From: Bryobacter sp964387685
GTDB lineage: Bacteria; Acidobacteriota; Terriglobia; Bryobacterales; Bryobacteraceae
Assembly (NCBI GenBank): GCA_964387685.1
Contig: CAYLXK010000023.1
Location: forward strand, 1 to 64,000
Direction: 5' to 3'
Length of the DNA: 64,000 bases
Below, piece by piece: positions 47,401 to 55,550 of the stretch. Each line of letters starts with the position of its first letter. The stretch's first letter is position 1. The translations under genes and the position numbers were made by a program. Under the pieces are notes generated by a model. It ran no database searches. It was given only the letters and a program-made list of their open reading frames with translations, and was not told where the DNA came from.

Positions 47401-47798
47401 GGGCCGGTTCGGGCGGCGACGCTATGCCCTGGTACTTCCGCCGCGCCGGCACCGGTCCGCTGATCGGCAAGCGCACCTGGGGTGGCCTCGTCGGCCGCGC
47501 CGGCGCGCCGCAGCTAATGGACGGCGGCATCGTTACCGCTCCTAGCTCTGCCGTCTGGGACCCGGCCAGCTCCAAGTGGATTGCCGAAAACGTCGGCGTC
47601 GAGCCGGACATCGAAGTGGAAAACGATCCGGAACTCGTGCGCCAGGGCCGCGATCCGCAACTCGAAAAAGCCATCGAGCACATCCTGGCCGAGCTTGCCA
47701 AAAAGCCCGCCGTCGAGCCCAAGCGCCCAGGCTACCCGAACTACCACGTCCCCGGCGGCCCGCCCACCGCGGCCACCGCCAACGCGACCAAGAAATAA
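44445..47798 (+). CDS. Tricorn-like S41 protease
   Basis: A 1117-residue exported protease with a signal peptide ending ALAQTPA. Residues about 30-560 form TolB/WD40-like propeller repeats (PIYSPDGASIAFTG, PAWSPDAKSIAYFSD, PVWSPDSKMIAFRD). After a Pro-rich linker come the tricorn C1 helical domain (WRIQRELFYDPGLHGVN), a PDZ domain (VSVGDYLLAVDGRNVTP) and the S41 serine-protease domain with Ser989 in EWAGSGGDAMPW. The propeller plus PDZ plus S41 order is that of tricorn protease homologs, which degrade peptides. The start at 44445 has AAGG upstream. Confidence 0.94.
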   Translation: MRYLFVPCLLAFAALAQTPASEESPYLFRNPSLSKTHVVFEYANDLWTVPRTGGPATRLTAGAGAETNPIYSPDGASIAFTGQYDGSVDVFVIPSSGGIPKRLTWHPGPDVVAAWTPDSKNIVFASARHSNSQRYPKLFRISVDGGAENALPLPVGYEAAYAPDGQRLAYVPMGRAFSAWKRYRGGMTTPVWIADLATSKIEKIPRDNSNDYCPMWLAGKVWFLSDREGTPTLFSYDPQSKKVARALENKAMDFKSASAGPDAIVLEQFGALHLFDPKSAKLSPLKVSVAGDLAEVRERYVKVGERLGSAALSPSGMRAVFEARGEILTVPAEKGDPRNLTNSTGVMERSPAWSPDAKSIAYFSDASGEYELHIAPQNGPLNGPGEVKKIRIEDKPTFYLNPVWSPDSKMIAFRDVHLQLWTVDVASGKATVIDKDRFWGRPLVPSWSPDSKWLAYAKTLQNYMGAVFAYNIADAKATQITDGLSDARSPVWDRDGKYLYFTASTDSGPSLQPDIQSGARTSTSSIYLIVLAKSEPSPFAPESDEEKVADPPKPDAPKPPAGPPPAPKTAEVKIDFDNILQRVLAVPMPPRRYLGLMAPKPGTLLATEAPSLPGPGPGGFQVHRFDLKERRGDVPFSGVSSFTMAHNGEKALYRQGPNWIIASLRPLPPRGAPGGAQGGGPGPGGPPPPALRTADLEVRMEPREEWAQMYRDAWRIQRELFYDPGLHGVNVADFQAKYRKYLSNISSRRELTYLMQDMMGELSVGHLNVIGGNDQPEVKTIQTGLLGADYEVSSGRYRFARIFNGENWNPGLTAPLTQPGVNVSVGDYLLAVDGRNVTPAESVYKFFEAKVGKQVRLRVGPNADGSGSREVTVVPVSSEAGLRNLAWIENNRRKVEKATNGRVAYIYMPDTAFGGLTNFTRYFYSQVGKEAAIIDERYNGGGNLATDIVAQLNLKPLSRVATRNGVDELQPQGAIYGPKAMIINEWAGSGGDAMPWYFRRAGTGPLIGKRTWGGLVGRAGAPQLMDGGIVTAPSSAVWDPASSKWIAENVGVEPDIEVENDPELVRQGRDPQLEKAIEHILAELAKKPAVEPKRPGYPNYHVPGGPPTAATANATKK

Positions 47799-47801
47799 CG
47801 C

Positions 47802-49769
47802 TTAGCGGTAAAACGGCTGCCACTTCAGCCAGCGCGGGCCCCAGTGTGGCAACGGCTTGCCCGCTTCCAGCGCCCCCAAGTCCGGTGCCTTTCCTTGAAA
47901 GTCTTCGTTTACGGTCGGCAGCAGCACTCCCGCGTCCACGGCTTTGCTACCCGGCTTTAGCCTAAAGTTCAAATCCATCGCGTGATAGACGGCGTAGCGC
48001 TGGTTGTGGTCCGGCGGAGAGAGCTTCTCGAAGATATCGAAATCGACCTCGATCGAATGCGTCTCTTGCCCTGTTCCGGTCTGCATTTCCTTCAGCGTCG
48101 CGAAACTCTTCCAACTGCCCGCCTCCGGCTCATACACCGGCGGCCCCGGCTTCACCGCGAGATAGCGGTACTGTTCCTTCACGTCCTTATTGGGGCGGTA
48201 GCCGTTGTAATCCGTCGTGTTTGTGGAAACTGCATTGCCTAGGCTCAAGATCCCGCGCCCCGGTGTATCTCGCCCGAGAAACAAGTTATTGCGGAAATGC
48301 ATGTTGGACGACGTATCCCCGGCGAGATGCTCGCCAATAATCGTGTTATGCCAAACGAAGAGCCCCGCGGGTTTGGCCGAGAACTTAAACGCCACCCCCG
48401 ACGGCACATGGTACAGAATGTTGCGGTAGAAGTACGCCGGGCCCCCAAAGACCGGCTGCGAGCTATAGCCGCCCTGCGCCGCGTTCACCCCGCGATTCTG
48501 GAAGACGCGGATATTGTGCACGCCGCCGTCGGTCTCAACAAAGTCGTCATTAAACATATGCAGGTCGTTGTTATAGATATCGATCGCCGAGGCCCGCCGG
48601 TCTGGATCGCTTTCCGGCGTCCCGTAAGTGGAAATCGCAATGGCATCGTGAAAGTACGCGATCGCGTTATGCGCGATCACATGCCCCTGGCCATACACCT
48701 TCACCGCGTAGTAGCTCACCATCCGGTGCGACTTATAAAGCGGCTCGTTCCAACTTGGCCCGCCGGGATAACGCGGCCGCCCACCCCAACCGACCAGCCG
48801 GAAACGGTCGTCGCGGCCCAGAAATAGGTTATCGGCAATGTAGAAGTCGCTCGATCCCGCATACTCCGTCCACACCCCAAAGCCGATGTTCTCAAAGCGG
48901 CAGTTCTTCACCGCCAGCCCCACCGCCCCTGTCACTTCTTTCTGCCCGGCAAAGATCGCCACGTCCGTATTACGGAAGGTCAGCCCCTCAAAGATGTGAT
49001 AGCGCGACGCCATCACGTCAAAGAGCCGGTGGTTGTTGTCTCCATCGAGTACCACCTCCCCGTCCCCCGCGGACTTGATCGTGATCGGCTTCTCCGCCGT
49101 TCCCTTTAAGGTCAGCGACATCGATCCATCAAAAGGCGTCATCATCGGGTCCACATAATCCAAGCGCTCCGGCCGGTACAGCCCGGCATGCAGCAACAGC
49201 GTATCCCCCGGCTGCGCGCGCCGCTCCCACACCACGGACCAGTCGCCTAAACCGGCTCCATAATAGGCCTGCAAGATCCCCGTAAAGCTCGGCTCGATCC
49301 GGGGGCCGTTGAAGTCCGGCGGATAGACATGCAGCACGCGGCCGCCCGAGTAAGCCTGCGGCTCGGTCCGTGTCTTCACCTTCACCGTCTGCGCCGTCGT
49401 ACCCGTTACTCCATCGGGATCGGTCATCACGAAGTTACATTCATACTCCGTGCCTGGCTGCAAATTCAAGATCGATCCCGCAAAGCCCTGCGGCACTGTG
49501 TAATCGAGGTTCTCCCGCCGGCGGTACACATTCTCGCCGCCAATGCGCGATAGCGGCATCCCCTCGCGCCACTTCGTCTCCCCGGCCGCGCGGTAACGCA
49601 CCGCCACCGCCGCATTGCGATTGGCATCGCCTGCAATGGCCCATTCAAAGCCCAGATTCAGCAGCGTCGGGTGTTCCACATGGAAGCGCCCCGCTCTTGT
49701 CGAATTCGGGGTCGAATTCTGGGCCGCCAGAATCCCACCTAAAAGCAGCGTCGTGGCAAGTAGTCGCAT
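47802..49769 (-). CDS. Secreted parallel beta-helix protein
   Basis: A 655-residue protein with a signal peptide (MRLLATTLLLGGILAAQ). An N-terminal fibronectin-III-like domain (about 30-120; YTVPQ...LNLQPGTEYECNFVMTD) precedes a right-handed beta-helix with DTLLLHAGLYR, KPITIKSAGDGEVVLDGDNN, FEGLTFRNTDVAIF and GLAVKNCRFENIGFGVWTE. The fold fits a polysaccharide lyase, hydrolase or carbohydrate-binding protein; no specific active site can be named. The RBS is weak. Its stop lies 3 bases from the stop of the convergent protease gene. Confidence 0.85.
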   Translation of the reverse strand: MRLLATTLLLGGILAAQNSTPNSTRAGRFHVEHPTLLNLGFEWAIAGDANRNAAVAVRYRAAGETKWREGMPLSRIGGENVYRRRENLDYTVPQGFAGSILNLQPGTEYECNFVMTDPDGVTGTTAQTVKVKTRTEPQAYSGGRVLHVYPPDFNGPRIEPSFTGILQAYYGAGLGDWSVVWERRAQPGDTLLLHAGLYRPERLDYVDPMMTPFDGSMSLTLKGTAEKPITIKSAGDGEVVLDGDNNHRLFDVMASRYHIFEGLTFRNTDVAIFAGQKEVTGAVGLAVKNCRFENIGFGVWTEYAGSSDFYIADNLFLGRDDRFRLVGWGGRPRYPGGPSWNEPLYKSHRMVSYYAVKVYGQGHVIAHNAIAYFHDAIAISTYGTPESDPDRRASAIDIYNNDLHMFNDDFVETDGGVHNIRVFQNRGVNAAQGGYSSQPVFGGPAYFYRNILYHVPSGVAFKFSAKPAGLFVWHNTIIGEHLAGDTSSNMHFRNNLFLGRDTPGRGILSLGNAVSTNTTDYNGYRPNKDVKEQYRYLAVKPGPPVYEPEAGSWKSFATLKEMQTGTGQETHSIEVDFDIFEKLSPPDHNQRYAVYHAMDLNFRLKPGSKAVDAGVLLPTVNEDFQGKAPDLGALEAGKPLPHWGPRWLKWQPFYR

Positions 49770-49798
49770 GATCGTGCATTCTATACCCGCCCCAAACC

Positions 49799-49832
49799 AA
49801 AAAGCCCCCGCCACGTTTCCGCAGCGGGGGCT
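49799..49832 (-). terminator. Intrinsic terminator of the M48 protease gene
   Basis: On the minus strand AGCCCCCGC (49832-49824) pairs with GCGGGGGCT (49811-49803), a 9-bp GC-rich stem with a 12-base loop, followed by a T-run at the end of the stem (49803-49799). It starts 17 bases after the stop of the gene at 49850-50905. Confidence 0.9.
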
Positions 49833-49849
49833 CTCTTATCGAAATCAGT

Positions 49850-50905
49850 TTACTTGTCCGTCTGCCGCTTCTTCAGCGTCGGACGCTCATCCTCGTCCGT
49901 CTTCGTCTTCTTGCCGTTCTCATCCTCGCCGCTCGAGGTTCCATCGCCTGGCTTCTTGCGCAGCCGCGGACGGTTGGGGTCCTGCGGGTCCAGCTTGCGG
50001 CGATTGCTCATAGCCATCAACCGCGCCTTCACATCCTGAAACTCGCTCGTGGTCACCACATACTCGGGCCGCTCTTTCAGGTAGCTCTGGATGTTCTTCT
50101 GCGCGTCCACCACCCGGTCGTCCGTCGGGGGGTGGGAGGAGAAGATCTTGGAAATCGTGCCTGGCTTGCGCTTCTCTTTGGCTTGCAGCTTTTCAAAGAA
50201 GTCCGTGAACGCCGTCGGGTCGTAGCCCGCTTTATACATGTACTGCAGCCCCAATAAGTCCGCTTCCTTTTCGAAGCCGCGCTGGAAGTAGAGGAAGCCC
50301 GTGGGAATGGCGACGCTCGCGGCCTGCCGAATGCCGAAGCCCGCCCAGCCGCCCATGAAAATCAGGGGAATCGTCGCCAGGTTCGCAATTTGTCCGCGGG
50401 TCGCGCCGCGCGTTCCATGGCGCGCCGCGATATGCGCAATCTCGTGGCCCATTACGCCGGCCATTTCGCTTTCCGTATCGGCGGCCATGATGAGCCCCGA
50501 GTTGATAAAGAAAAATCCGCCAGGCAGCGCAAAGGCGTTGATTTCCTCGGCGTCAATCACCTTGATCGTAAACGGCACCTTCGCGTCGGAATTGCGCACC
50601 AGATTCTGGCCTACGCGGTTCACATACTCGGAAATCACCGGGTCGTCGATGATCTTGGCCGAACGTTCAATATCCTGCGCCAAGCCCTTGCCCAACGCGA
50701 TCTCTTTCTCCAGCGAATAGAAGTTCACCTTCCCGTCGACGTCCCGTTCCCCAATGTCGTCGGGATTCTTCTTGGAAGTCTTGGGCTTCTTCTCTTCCTT
50801 CTTCTTGGTATCTTTCTTGGTGGGCTCGGGGTCCACGATCTGCGCCTGCGCAGGCATCAGCAGCAAACCCGAGAGAAATACGGCGGCAATGTTCTTCAGC
50901 TTCAT
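49850..50905 (-). CDS. Secreted M48-family zinc metalloprotease
   Basis: A 351-residue protein with a signal peptide (to AQAQ), a Lys-rich linker (30-48) and an M48 peptidase domain with NAFALPGGFFFINSGLIM, the zinc motif HEIAH (154-158) and the third ligand in FEKEADLLG. The tail is highly charged (from about 305). It resembles BepA/LoiP-type envelope proteases. GGAGG lies about 8 bases before the ATG and an intrinsic terminator follows. A longer in-frame extension upstream lacks a signal at its start and is not used. Confidence 0.92.
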   Translation of the reverse strand: MKLKNIAAVFLSGLLLMPAQAQIVDPEPTKKDTKKKEEKKPKTSKKNPDDIGERDVDGKVNFYSLEKEIALGKGLAQDIERSAKIIDDPVISEYVNRVGQNLVRNSDAKVPFTIKVIDAEEINAFALPGGFFFINSGLIMAADTESEMAGVMGHEIAHIAARHGTRGATRGQIANLATIPLIFMGGWAGFGIRQAASVAIPTGFLYFQRGFEKEADLLGLQYMYKAGYDPTAFTDFFEKLQAKEKRKPGTISKIFSSHPPTDDRVVDAQKNIQSYLKERPEYVVTTSEFQDVKARLMAMSNRRKLDPQDPNRPRLRKKPGDGTSSGEDENGKKTKTDEDERPTLKKRQTDK

Positions 50906-50962
50906 CAATGTGCCTCCAAGCGCTCCAGAGAGAAAACGCCTGTCTATAGCGTATAACGTATT

Positions 50963-52093
50963 GTGAAAAGAATGAGTTTCGACCGCGCAAAAGAATTCCC
51001 CGTCACGCGAAATCTGATCTATCTGAACCACGCCGCCGTGGCCCCCTTACCACGCGTAGCCGGAGAAGCCATGCAACAGTTCGCCCAGGACGCCATGGAC
51101 TTCGGCAGCCTCCACTACCCGGATTGGATGGCCGCCTGCGAAGGCGTGCGCACCGGCGCCGCCACTCTCCTGGGCGCTTCGCCCCGGGAAATCGCCCTCA
51201 TCAAGAACACCTCCGAGGGCATCGCTACCATCCAGATGGGCATCGATTGGCGCGCGGGCGATGTCGTTGTCGCATTTCGTGAGGAATTCCCCGCTAACTA
51301 TTACTGCTGGAAGCTCTTAGAGGAAAAACCCGGCTGTGAGGTCCGCTGGCTCAGCATCTACGATCCCCTCGAAAAAATCGACGAGGCCTGCCGCGGCGCG
51401 CGCCTCCTTGCCATCAGTTGGGTGAATTACCTCAGTGGCTTCCGGGTCAATTTGGAAGCGATTGGCGAGATCTGCCGCCGCCACGGGACCTTTTTCTTTG
51501 TCGATGCCATCCAGGGCCTCGGCGTCTTCCCCTTCGACGTCAAGAAATGCGGCATCCATGCCTTGGCCGCTGATGGACACAAGTGGCTCCTGGGTCCGGA
51601 AGGCTGGGGTGTTCTTTTTGTCGATCACGCCGTGCAGGACGATATTTTTCCGGCCGAGTTCGGCTGGACCAACGTCAAGCACTGGGCGGACTATGCCAGC
51701 CGCGACATGACCCTCCGCCCCGACGCGGGGCGTTACGAATCAGGCACCCTCAACGTCATCGGCAGCTACGGTCTGCGAGCCTCCCTCCAGCTCCTACTAG
51801 GGGTTGGCATCCCTCAGGTGGAAGAACGAGTATTGCGCCTAACCCGCAGATTAGAAGAGGGCTTACGCGAGATCGGCTTCGTTTTGGCAACCCCGCGAAA
51901 CGCCGGTTCCGAGAGCGGCATCTTTTCCTGCCGCAAGGAAGGCCAGGACCCAAATCGCCTCTCCGCCGAACTTCGACAGCGCAAAATGCTGGCTGTTGTC
52001 CGCCAAGGCTGGCTTCGTTTTTCCCCGCACTACTATCTGGAAGAGGCTGAGATGGACGCGGTCGTGGACACTCTCCGCGAGCTCACGGCGTGA
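50963..52093 (+). CDS. Class V aminotransferase-fold PLP enzyme
   Basis: A 376-residue PLP enzyme related to cysteine desulfurases and isopenicillin N epimerases: LIYLNHAAVAPLPR, LIKNTSEGIATIQMG, FVDAIQGLGVFPFDV, the PLP lysine in DGHKWLLGPEGWG, and RYESGTLNV. No active-site Cys loop of the desulfurase type was recognised. The start is uncertain: GTG at 50963 or ATG at 50972. It is divergent from the M48 gene and 15 bases upstream of the isomerase gene. Confidence 0.9.
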   Translation: MKRMSFDRAKEFPVTRNLIYLNHAAVAPLPRVAGEAMQQFAQDAMDFGSLHYPDWMAACEGVRTGAATLLGASPREIALIKNTSEGIATIQMGIDWRAGDVVVAFREEFPANYYCWKLLEEKPGCEVRWLSIYDPLEKIDEACRGARLLAISWVNYLSGFRVNLEAIGEICRRHGTFFFVDAIQGLGVFPFDVKKCGIHALAADGHKWLLGPEGWGVLFVDHAVQDDIFPAEFGWTNVKHWADYASRDMTLRPDAGRYESGTLNVIGSYGLRASLQLLLGVGIPQVEERVLRLTRRLEEGLREIGFVLATPRNAGSESGIFSCRKEGQDPNRLSAELRQRKMLAVVRQGWLRFSPHYYLEEAEMDAVVDTLRELTA

Positions 52094-52108
52094 TACCTTG
52101 AGTCCAAT

Positions 52109-52864
52109 ATGCGACTCGGCTGTGTGACCTATAACATCCTCAAGGATTGGGATCTCGATACGATCATCAAGAATTTGGAAGGCGCTGGTTTTGAGGCCGT
52201 TGAACTCCGCACCCAGCACAAACACGGCGTCGAGCCGAGCCTGTCCGCCGAGCAGCGCAAAGCCGTGGCGGCCAAATTTGCCGCCTCCAAGATTCGCCTC
52301 CTTAGCTACGGCTCCACCTGCGAGTTCCAATCCCCCGACGAAGCCGTTCGCCGCAAGAACGTCGAGGAAGCCAAGACCTTCATCGATCTCGCCCACGACA
52401 CCAACGCCTGGGGCGTCAAGGTTCGTCCGAATGGCATGCCTGACGGCGTTCCCGAGGCCACTACCATCGGCCGCATTGCCGAGTGCCTGAAAGAACTGGG
52501 CGATTACGGCGCCGGCAAGGGCGTTGAGATCTGGGTCGAGGTCCATGGCCGCATCACCCAGAACCCTCCCGTCAGCGCGGCCATCATGAAGGCCACTAAG
52601 CACAACCAGGTCGGACTTTGCTGGAACTCGAACCCCACCGACCTAGTCAACGGCAGCATCCGACAGAGCTTCCAATTACTCCAGCCTTGGATCAAGAACG
52701 TCCACATCAACGAATTGCCCGGACCCTATCCCTACCGCGAACTCTTTCGCCTTCTGCGCGAGGCCAAATACGAGCGCTATACCTGTTGCGAATCCCAGGA
52801 AAGCAAGGAGCCCGAGCGTTATCTCCGCTGGTACGGAGCCCTCTGGCGCGAATACGTCAAATGA
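52109..52864 (+). CDS. Sugar phosphate isomerase/epimerase-like TIM-barrel protein
   Basis: A 251-residue AP-endonuclease-2-type TIM barrel. It starts MRLGCVTYNILKDWDLDTII and contains GFEAVELRTQHKHG, WGVKVRPNGMPDGVPEAT, IWVEVHGRITQNP and VHINELPGPYPYRELF, carrying the Glu/His/Asp metal-ligand pattern of this fold. Xylose isomerase-like and inosose-related functions are both possible. Its stop overlaps the PepSY gene start (ATGA). Confidence 0.85.
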   Translation: MRLGCVTYNILKDWDLDTIIKNLEGAGFEAVELRTQHKHGVEPSLSAEQRKAVAAKFAASKIRLLSYGSTCEFQSPDEAVRRKNVEEAKTFIDLAHDTNAWGVKVRPNGMPDGVPEATTIGRIAECLKELGDYGAGKGVEIWVEVHGRITQNPPVSAAIMKATKHNQVGLCWNSNPTDLVNGSIRQSFQLLQPWIKNVHINELPGPYPYRELFRLLREAKYERYTCCESQESKEPERYLRWYGALWREYVK

Positions 52865-54399
52865 GCCCGGCCTGGATCGCCACCCGTAAGGCCGCCATCC
52901 TCATCCACCGCTGGATGGGCGTCGGCTTTTGCGTGCTCTTTCTAATGTGGTTTCTCTCCGGGATGGTCCTGATGTATTCGGACTACCCGAGTGTCGATGC
53001 GGCGCAGCGCCTGAAGACCGCCGAGCCCCTAGCCGCCGCCGCAGTCCGCCTTTCGCCGGGAGAAGCCTTCGCCCGCACCGGAAAAGCCAATGCGCCCACG
53101 CGGGTTACGCTGACCCAATTAAACGGCCGGCCGGTCTATCGCTTTGCCGAAGGCCGCCAGCAAACGGTGGTCTACGCCGATGACGGCCAATTGCTTTCCC
53201 GCCTGGACCAGCCGTCGGGCCGGGCCGTCGCCGCGCGCTATACGGGCCAAGACCCTTCTCAAGCTCAGTTTTTGGGTGCCCGCACCGAGGAAGACCAATG
53301 GACCTTGAACAAGGCCGTGCGCCCTCTGCGGCCCTTTCTTAAGTACGCCTGGCCCAATGGCGAGGAAGTCTATGTCTCCCAAGTAAGTGGCGAGGTGATG
53401 CAGCACACCACTAGCCAGACCCGCCTCTTGGCCTGGCTGGGCGCTATTCCGCATTGGCTCTACTTTACGGAGTTGCGGAAAGAAACCGCCACCTGGCGCA
53501 CGCTGGTCATCTGGCTTTCGGGCCTGGGCGTGGTGATGACCCTCTTTGGCCTCATTGCCGGTATCTGGCTCTATTCGCCGGAAAAGCGCTACCGTTTCCC
53601 GACTGGCAAGTCTTCGATACCCTACTCGGGGCAGAAACGCTGGCACACCATCTTTGGCCTGGGCTTTGGGCTCTTTACTTTCACCTGGATACTAAGCGGA
53701 ATGTTTTCGATGAACCCGAACGCCTGGTCTCCCGAGTTCGACGGTGACCCCGCCATTGCCCAGCGCCTCCAAGGGGGCCCTTGGCGCTTTGCGGCCTTTA
53801 CCGACGCTAACTTGCAGGACGTGGTTGCCCGGGCTTCTCAAAAGCTGGCCGTAAAGGAACTCGAACTCCGCCTACTCGACGGCGCGCCCGCTTATGTTGC
53901 AACCGAACTGCCTGGCCGCAGCGCTTTGCTCCGCGGAGAAGGCGCGGCCCAGCCTGAGCTCGCCCCCGAGGTATTGGCCCGTAGTTTCCCGCATCTCAAG
54001 TCCCGGCAGCGCTTGGAGGCCTACGACGCCTACTACATCGACCGCCGTGGCCGTAAGCCCCTGCCCGTCGAACGCGTCGAACTGGAAGACGGCTCGACGC
54101 ACTACATCAATCTAAAAACCGGCCGCGTAGAAGCGAGTTACGTAACCCTCTCGCGCTGGAACCGTTGGCTCTATCATGGGCTGCATTCGCTGGACTTACC
54201 TTGGCTTTACCAATACCGTCCCCTCTGGGACGTCTTGATGCTGCTTTTGCTCGCCGGCGGCACCGCGCTCTCATTCACCAGCGTCGTCATCGGCTGGCGC
54301 CGCCTGGTGCGGAAGACTAAGCGGTCGCGGCCTTTAGCTCCTCGGCAATCCGTTTCGCCACCACTTCCGCCTCGCCCGGTTTCAACATCCACACGGTAA
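52861..54399 (+). CDS. PepSY-associated transmembrane protein
   Basis: A 512-residue inner-membrane protein. An N-terminal helix (ILIHRWMGVGFCVLFLMWFL) and further helices (about 210-245, 270-290, 460-480) surround periplasmic PepSY regions, as in the PepSY_TM family sometimes linked to iron-siderophore uptake or reduction. HRWMG near the N-terminus is the family signature. The last 83 bases overlap the opposite-strand SelA-like gene, and the Arg/Pro-rich tail encoded there may not be part of the conserved protein. Confidence 0.85.
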   Translation: MSPAWIATRKAAILIHRWMGVGFCVLFLMWFLSGMVLMYSDYPSVDAAQRLKTAEPLAAAAVRLSPGEAFARTGKANAPTRVTLTQLNGRPVYRFAEGRQQTVVYADDGQLLSRLDQPSGRAVAARYTGQDPSQAQFLGARTEEDQWTLNKAVRPLRPFLKYAWPNGEEVYVSQVSGEVMQHTTSQTRLLAWLGAIPHWLYFTELRKETATWRTLVIWLSGLGVVMTLFGLIAGIWLYSPEKRYRFPTGKSSIPYSGQKRWHTIFGLGFGLFTFTWILSGMFSMNPNAWSPEFDGDPAIAQRLQGGPWRFAAFTDANLQDVVARASQKLAVKELELRLLDGAPAYVATELPGRSALLRGEGAAQPELAPEVLARSFPHLKSRQRLEAYDAYYIDRRGRKPLPVERVELEDGSTHYINLKTGRVEASYVTLSRWNRWLYHGLHSLDLPWLYQYRPLWDVLMLLLLAGGTALSFTSVVIGWRRLVRKTKRSRPLAPRQSVSPPLPPRPVSTSTR

Positions 54400-55507
54400 G
54401 CACCAGGGCTTCCTTGTTAGTGGAAGGAGTTACTTCGATGGAGGGTTCGCCTTCGAGGAGACGCTTTTTGATGTCGAGCGGCGAAGCCTTGATCTTCGAT
54501 TGATCCCAGGTCAGGCGCAAGTGAGGCGTGTGGTTAGCGATCTCGGGTACATTGACCGAACTTGCGACGCTGGGGAACTTCTCGGCGGCTTTGCGGATGA
54601 CGTCGACGCGGCGGTCCCAATCCTTACTCACGGCGTCGTGATCCCGCTTCAGATAAGCTTCGAGAGCCACGAGCATGCCCACCATCTCTTCTTTGTTGAC
54701 CTTGAGGCCGCGGCCGATTGTGTCCGAGTAAGGCGAGGTATTTAAGCGCGCGGCGGCAATGAGGTCCTTGCGGCCCATCAGGATACCGGTCGATTGCGGC
54801 GCGCCCAAGCCCTTGCCGCCGGAAAAGGTTACTAAGTCGAAGCCCATCTTGTTATAGAGGCTTAGATTGCTAACGGGCAGCGCGTCGGCTGAGGCGTCGT
54901 TGAAGGTGGGCACGCCATGCTTCTTGCCCAAAGCGACCCAATCGCGAATCTTGATCTGGCCGCGCGGGTCGGCGTCGTTGAAAAAGAGCGCCAGGGCGGC
55001 TTGGCCTTGGCTGGCGACGCGGGCGAAGTCTTCGGCCGTCTCGATCTCGACCATCTTGACGCCGCAGGTGCGCACGGCATGGTCGTAGCCATAGCGATGC
55101 GTCTTCTGGACGACGCACTGGGTCTTCATGCCGGTCAGGTCCGGGAGGCGCTCGATCTTTTTGGGGTCCTCGCCCGTGAGGATGCCGGCGGTGCCGACGG
55201 TGAGGGCGCCGGCCGCGCCGGAGGTGACCATGGCCGCGTCGGCCTCAAGCAGGGTCGCAATGCGGGCCCCGATGGCGTCCTGGAGCTTCGGCAAATGGAC
55301 AAAGTGCTTGGAGGCGTATTCCATGGCGTCCATCACTTCCTGGCTCATCAGGGAGGCGGTGAGCGTGGTGTAGGTGCCGGCGGCATTGAGGAAGGGGCGC
55401 ACGCCCAATTGCTTGAAGTAGTCCGGGGTCTTCAATTTGGCGCTGCCTTTGGCGGCGAATAGGGGCAGGGAAGCGATGGTTTCAAAGAAGCTACGGCGGG
55501 AATCCAT
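54317..55507 (-). CDS. SelA-like PLP enzyme with Tat-type leader
   Basis: A 396-residue fold-type I PLP protein of the SelA/glucosaminate-6-phosphate ammonia lyase group. It has FLNAAGTYTTLTASLMSQEV, AMVTSGAAGALTVGTAGIL, and the PLP lysine in FSGGKGLGAPQSTGIL. The N-terminus MDSRRSFFETIASLPLFAAK is a good twin-arginine signal (SRRSFF), so it should be exported with PLP bound. True SelA is cytosolic, longer and has an extra N-terminal domain, so this is not the Sec synthase. The substrate is unknown. Confidence 0.85.
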   Translation of the reverse strand: MDSRRSFFETIASLPLFAAKGSAKLKTPDYFKQLGVRPFLNAAGTYTTLTASLMSQEVMDAMEYASKHFVHLPKLQDAIGARIATLLEADAAMVTSGAAGALTVGTAGILTGEDPKKIERLPDLTGMKTQCVVQKTHRYGYDHAVRTCGVKMVEIETAEDFARVASQGQAALALFFNDADPRGQIKIRDWVALGKKHGVPTFNDASADALPVSNLSLYNKMGFDLVTFSGGKGLGAPQSTGILMGRKDLIAAARLNTSPYSDTIGRGLKVNKEEMVGMLVALEAYLKRDHDAVSKDWDRRVDVIRKAAEKFPSVASSVNVPEIANHTPHLRLTWDQSKIKASPLDIKKRLLEGEPSIEVTPSTNKEALVLTVWMLKPGEAEVVAKRIAEELKAATA

Positions 55508-55550
55508 GGGTCTAGGGTAGTCCATTCGTGGCAGGGGGAAAAGCTTCTCC

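Noticed and set aside
54317..55507. SelA-like gene as evidence that Sec machinery is local to the candidate selenoprotein
   Set aside because: It has a Tat leader, lacks the extra N-terminal part of SelA and fits the ammonia-lyase branch; it is not support for Sec insertion.
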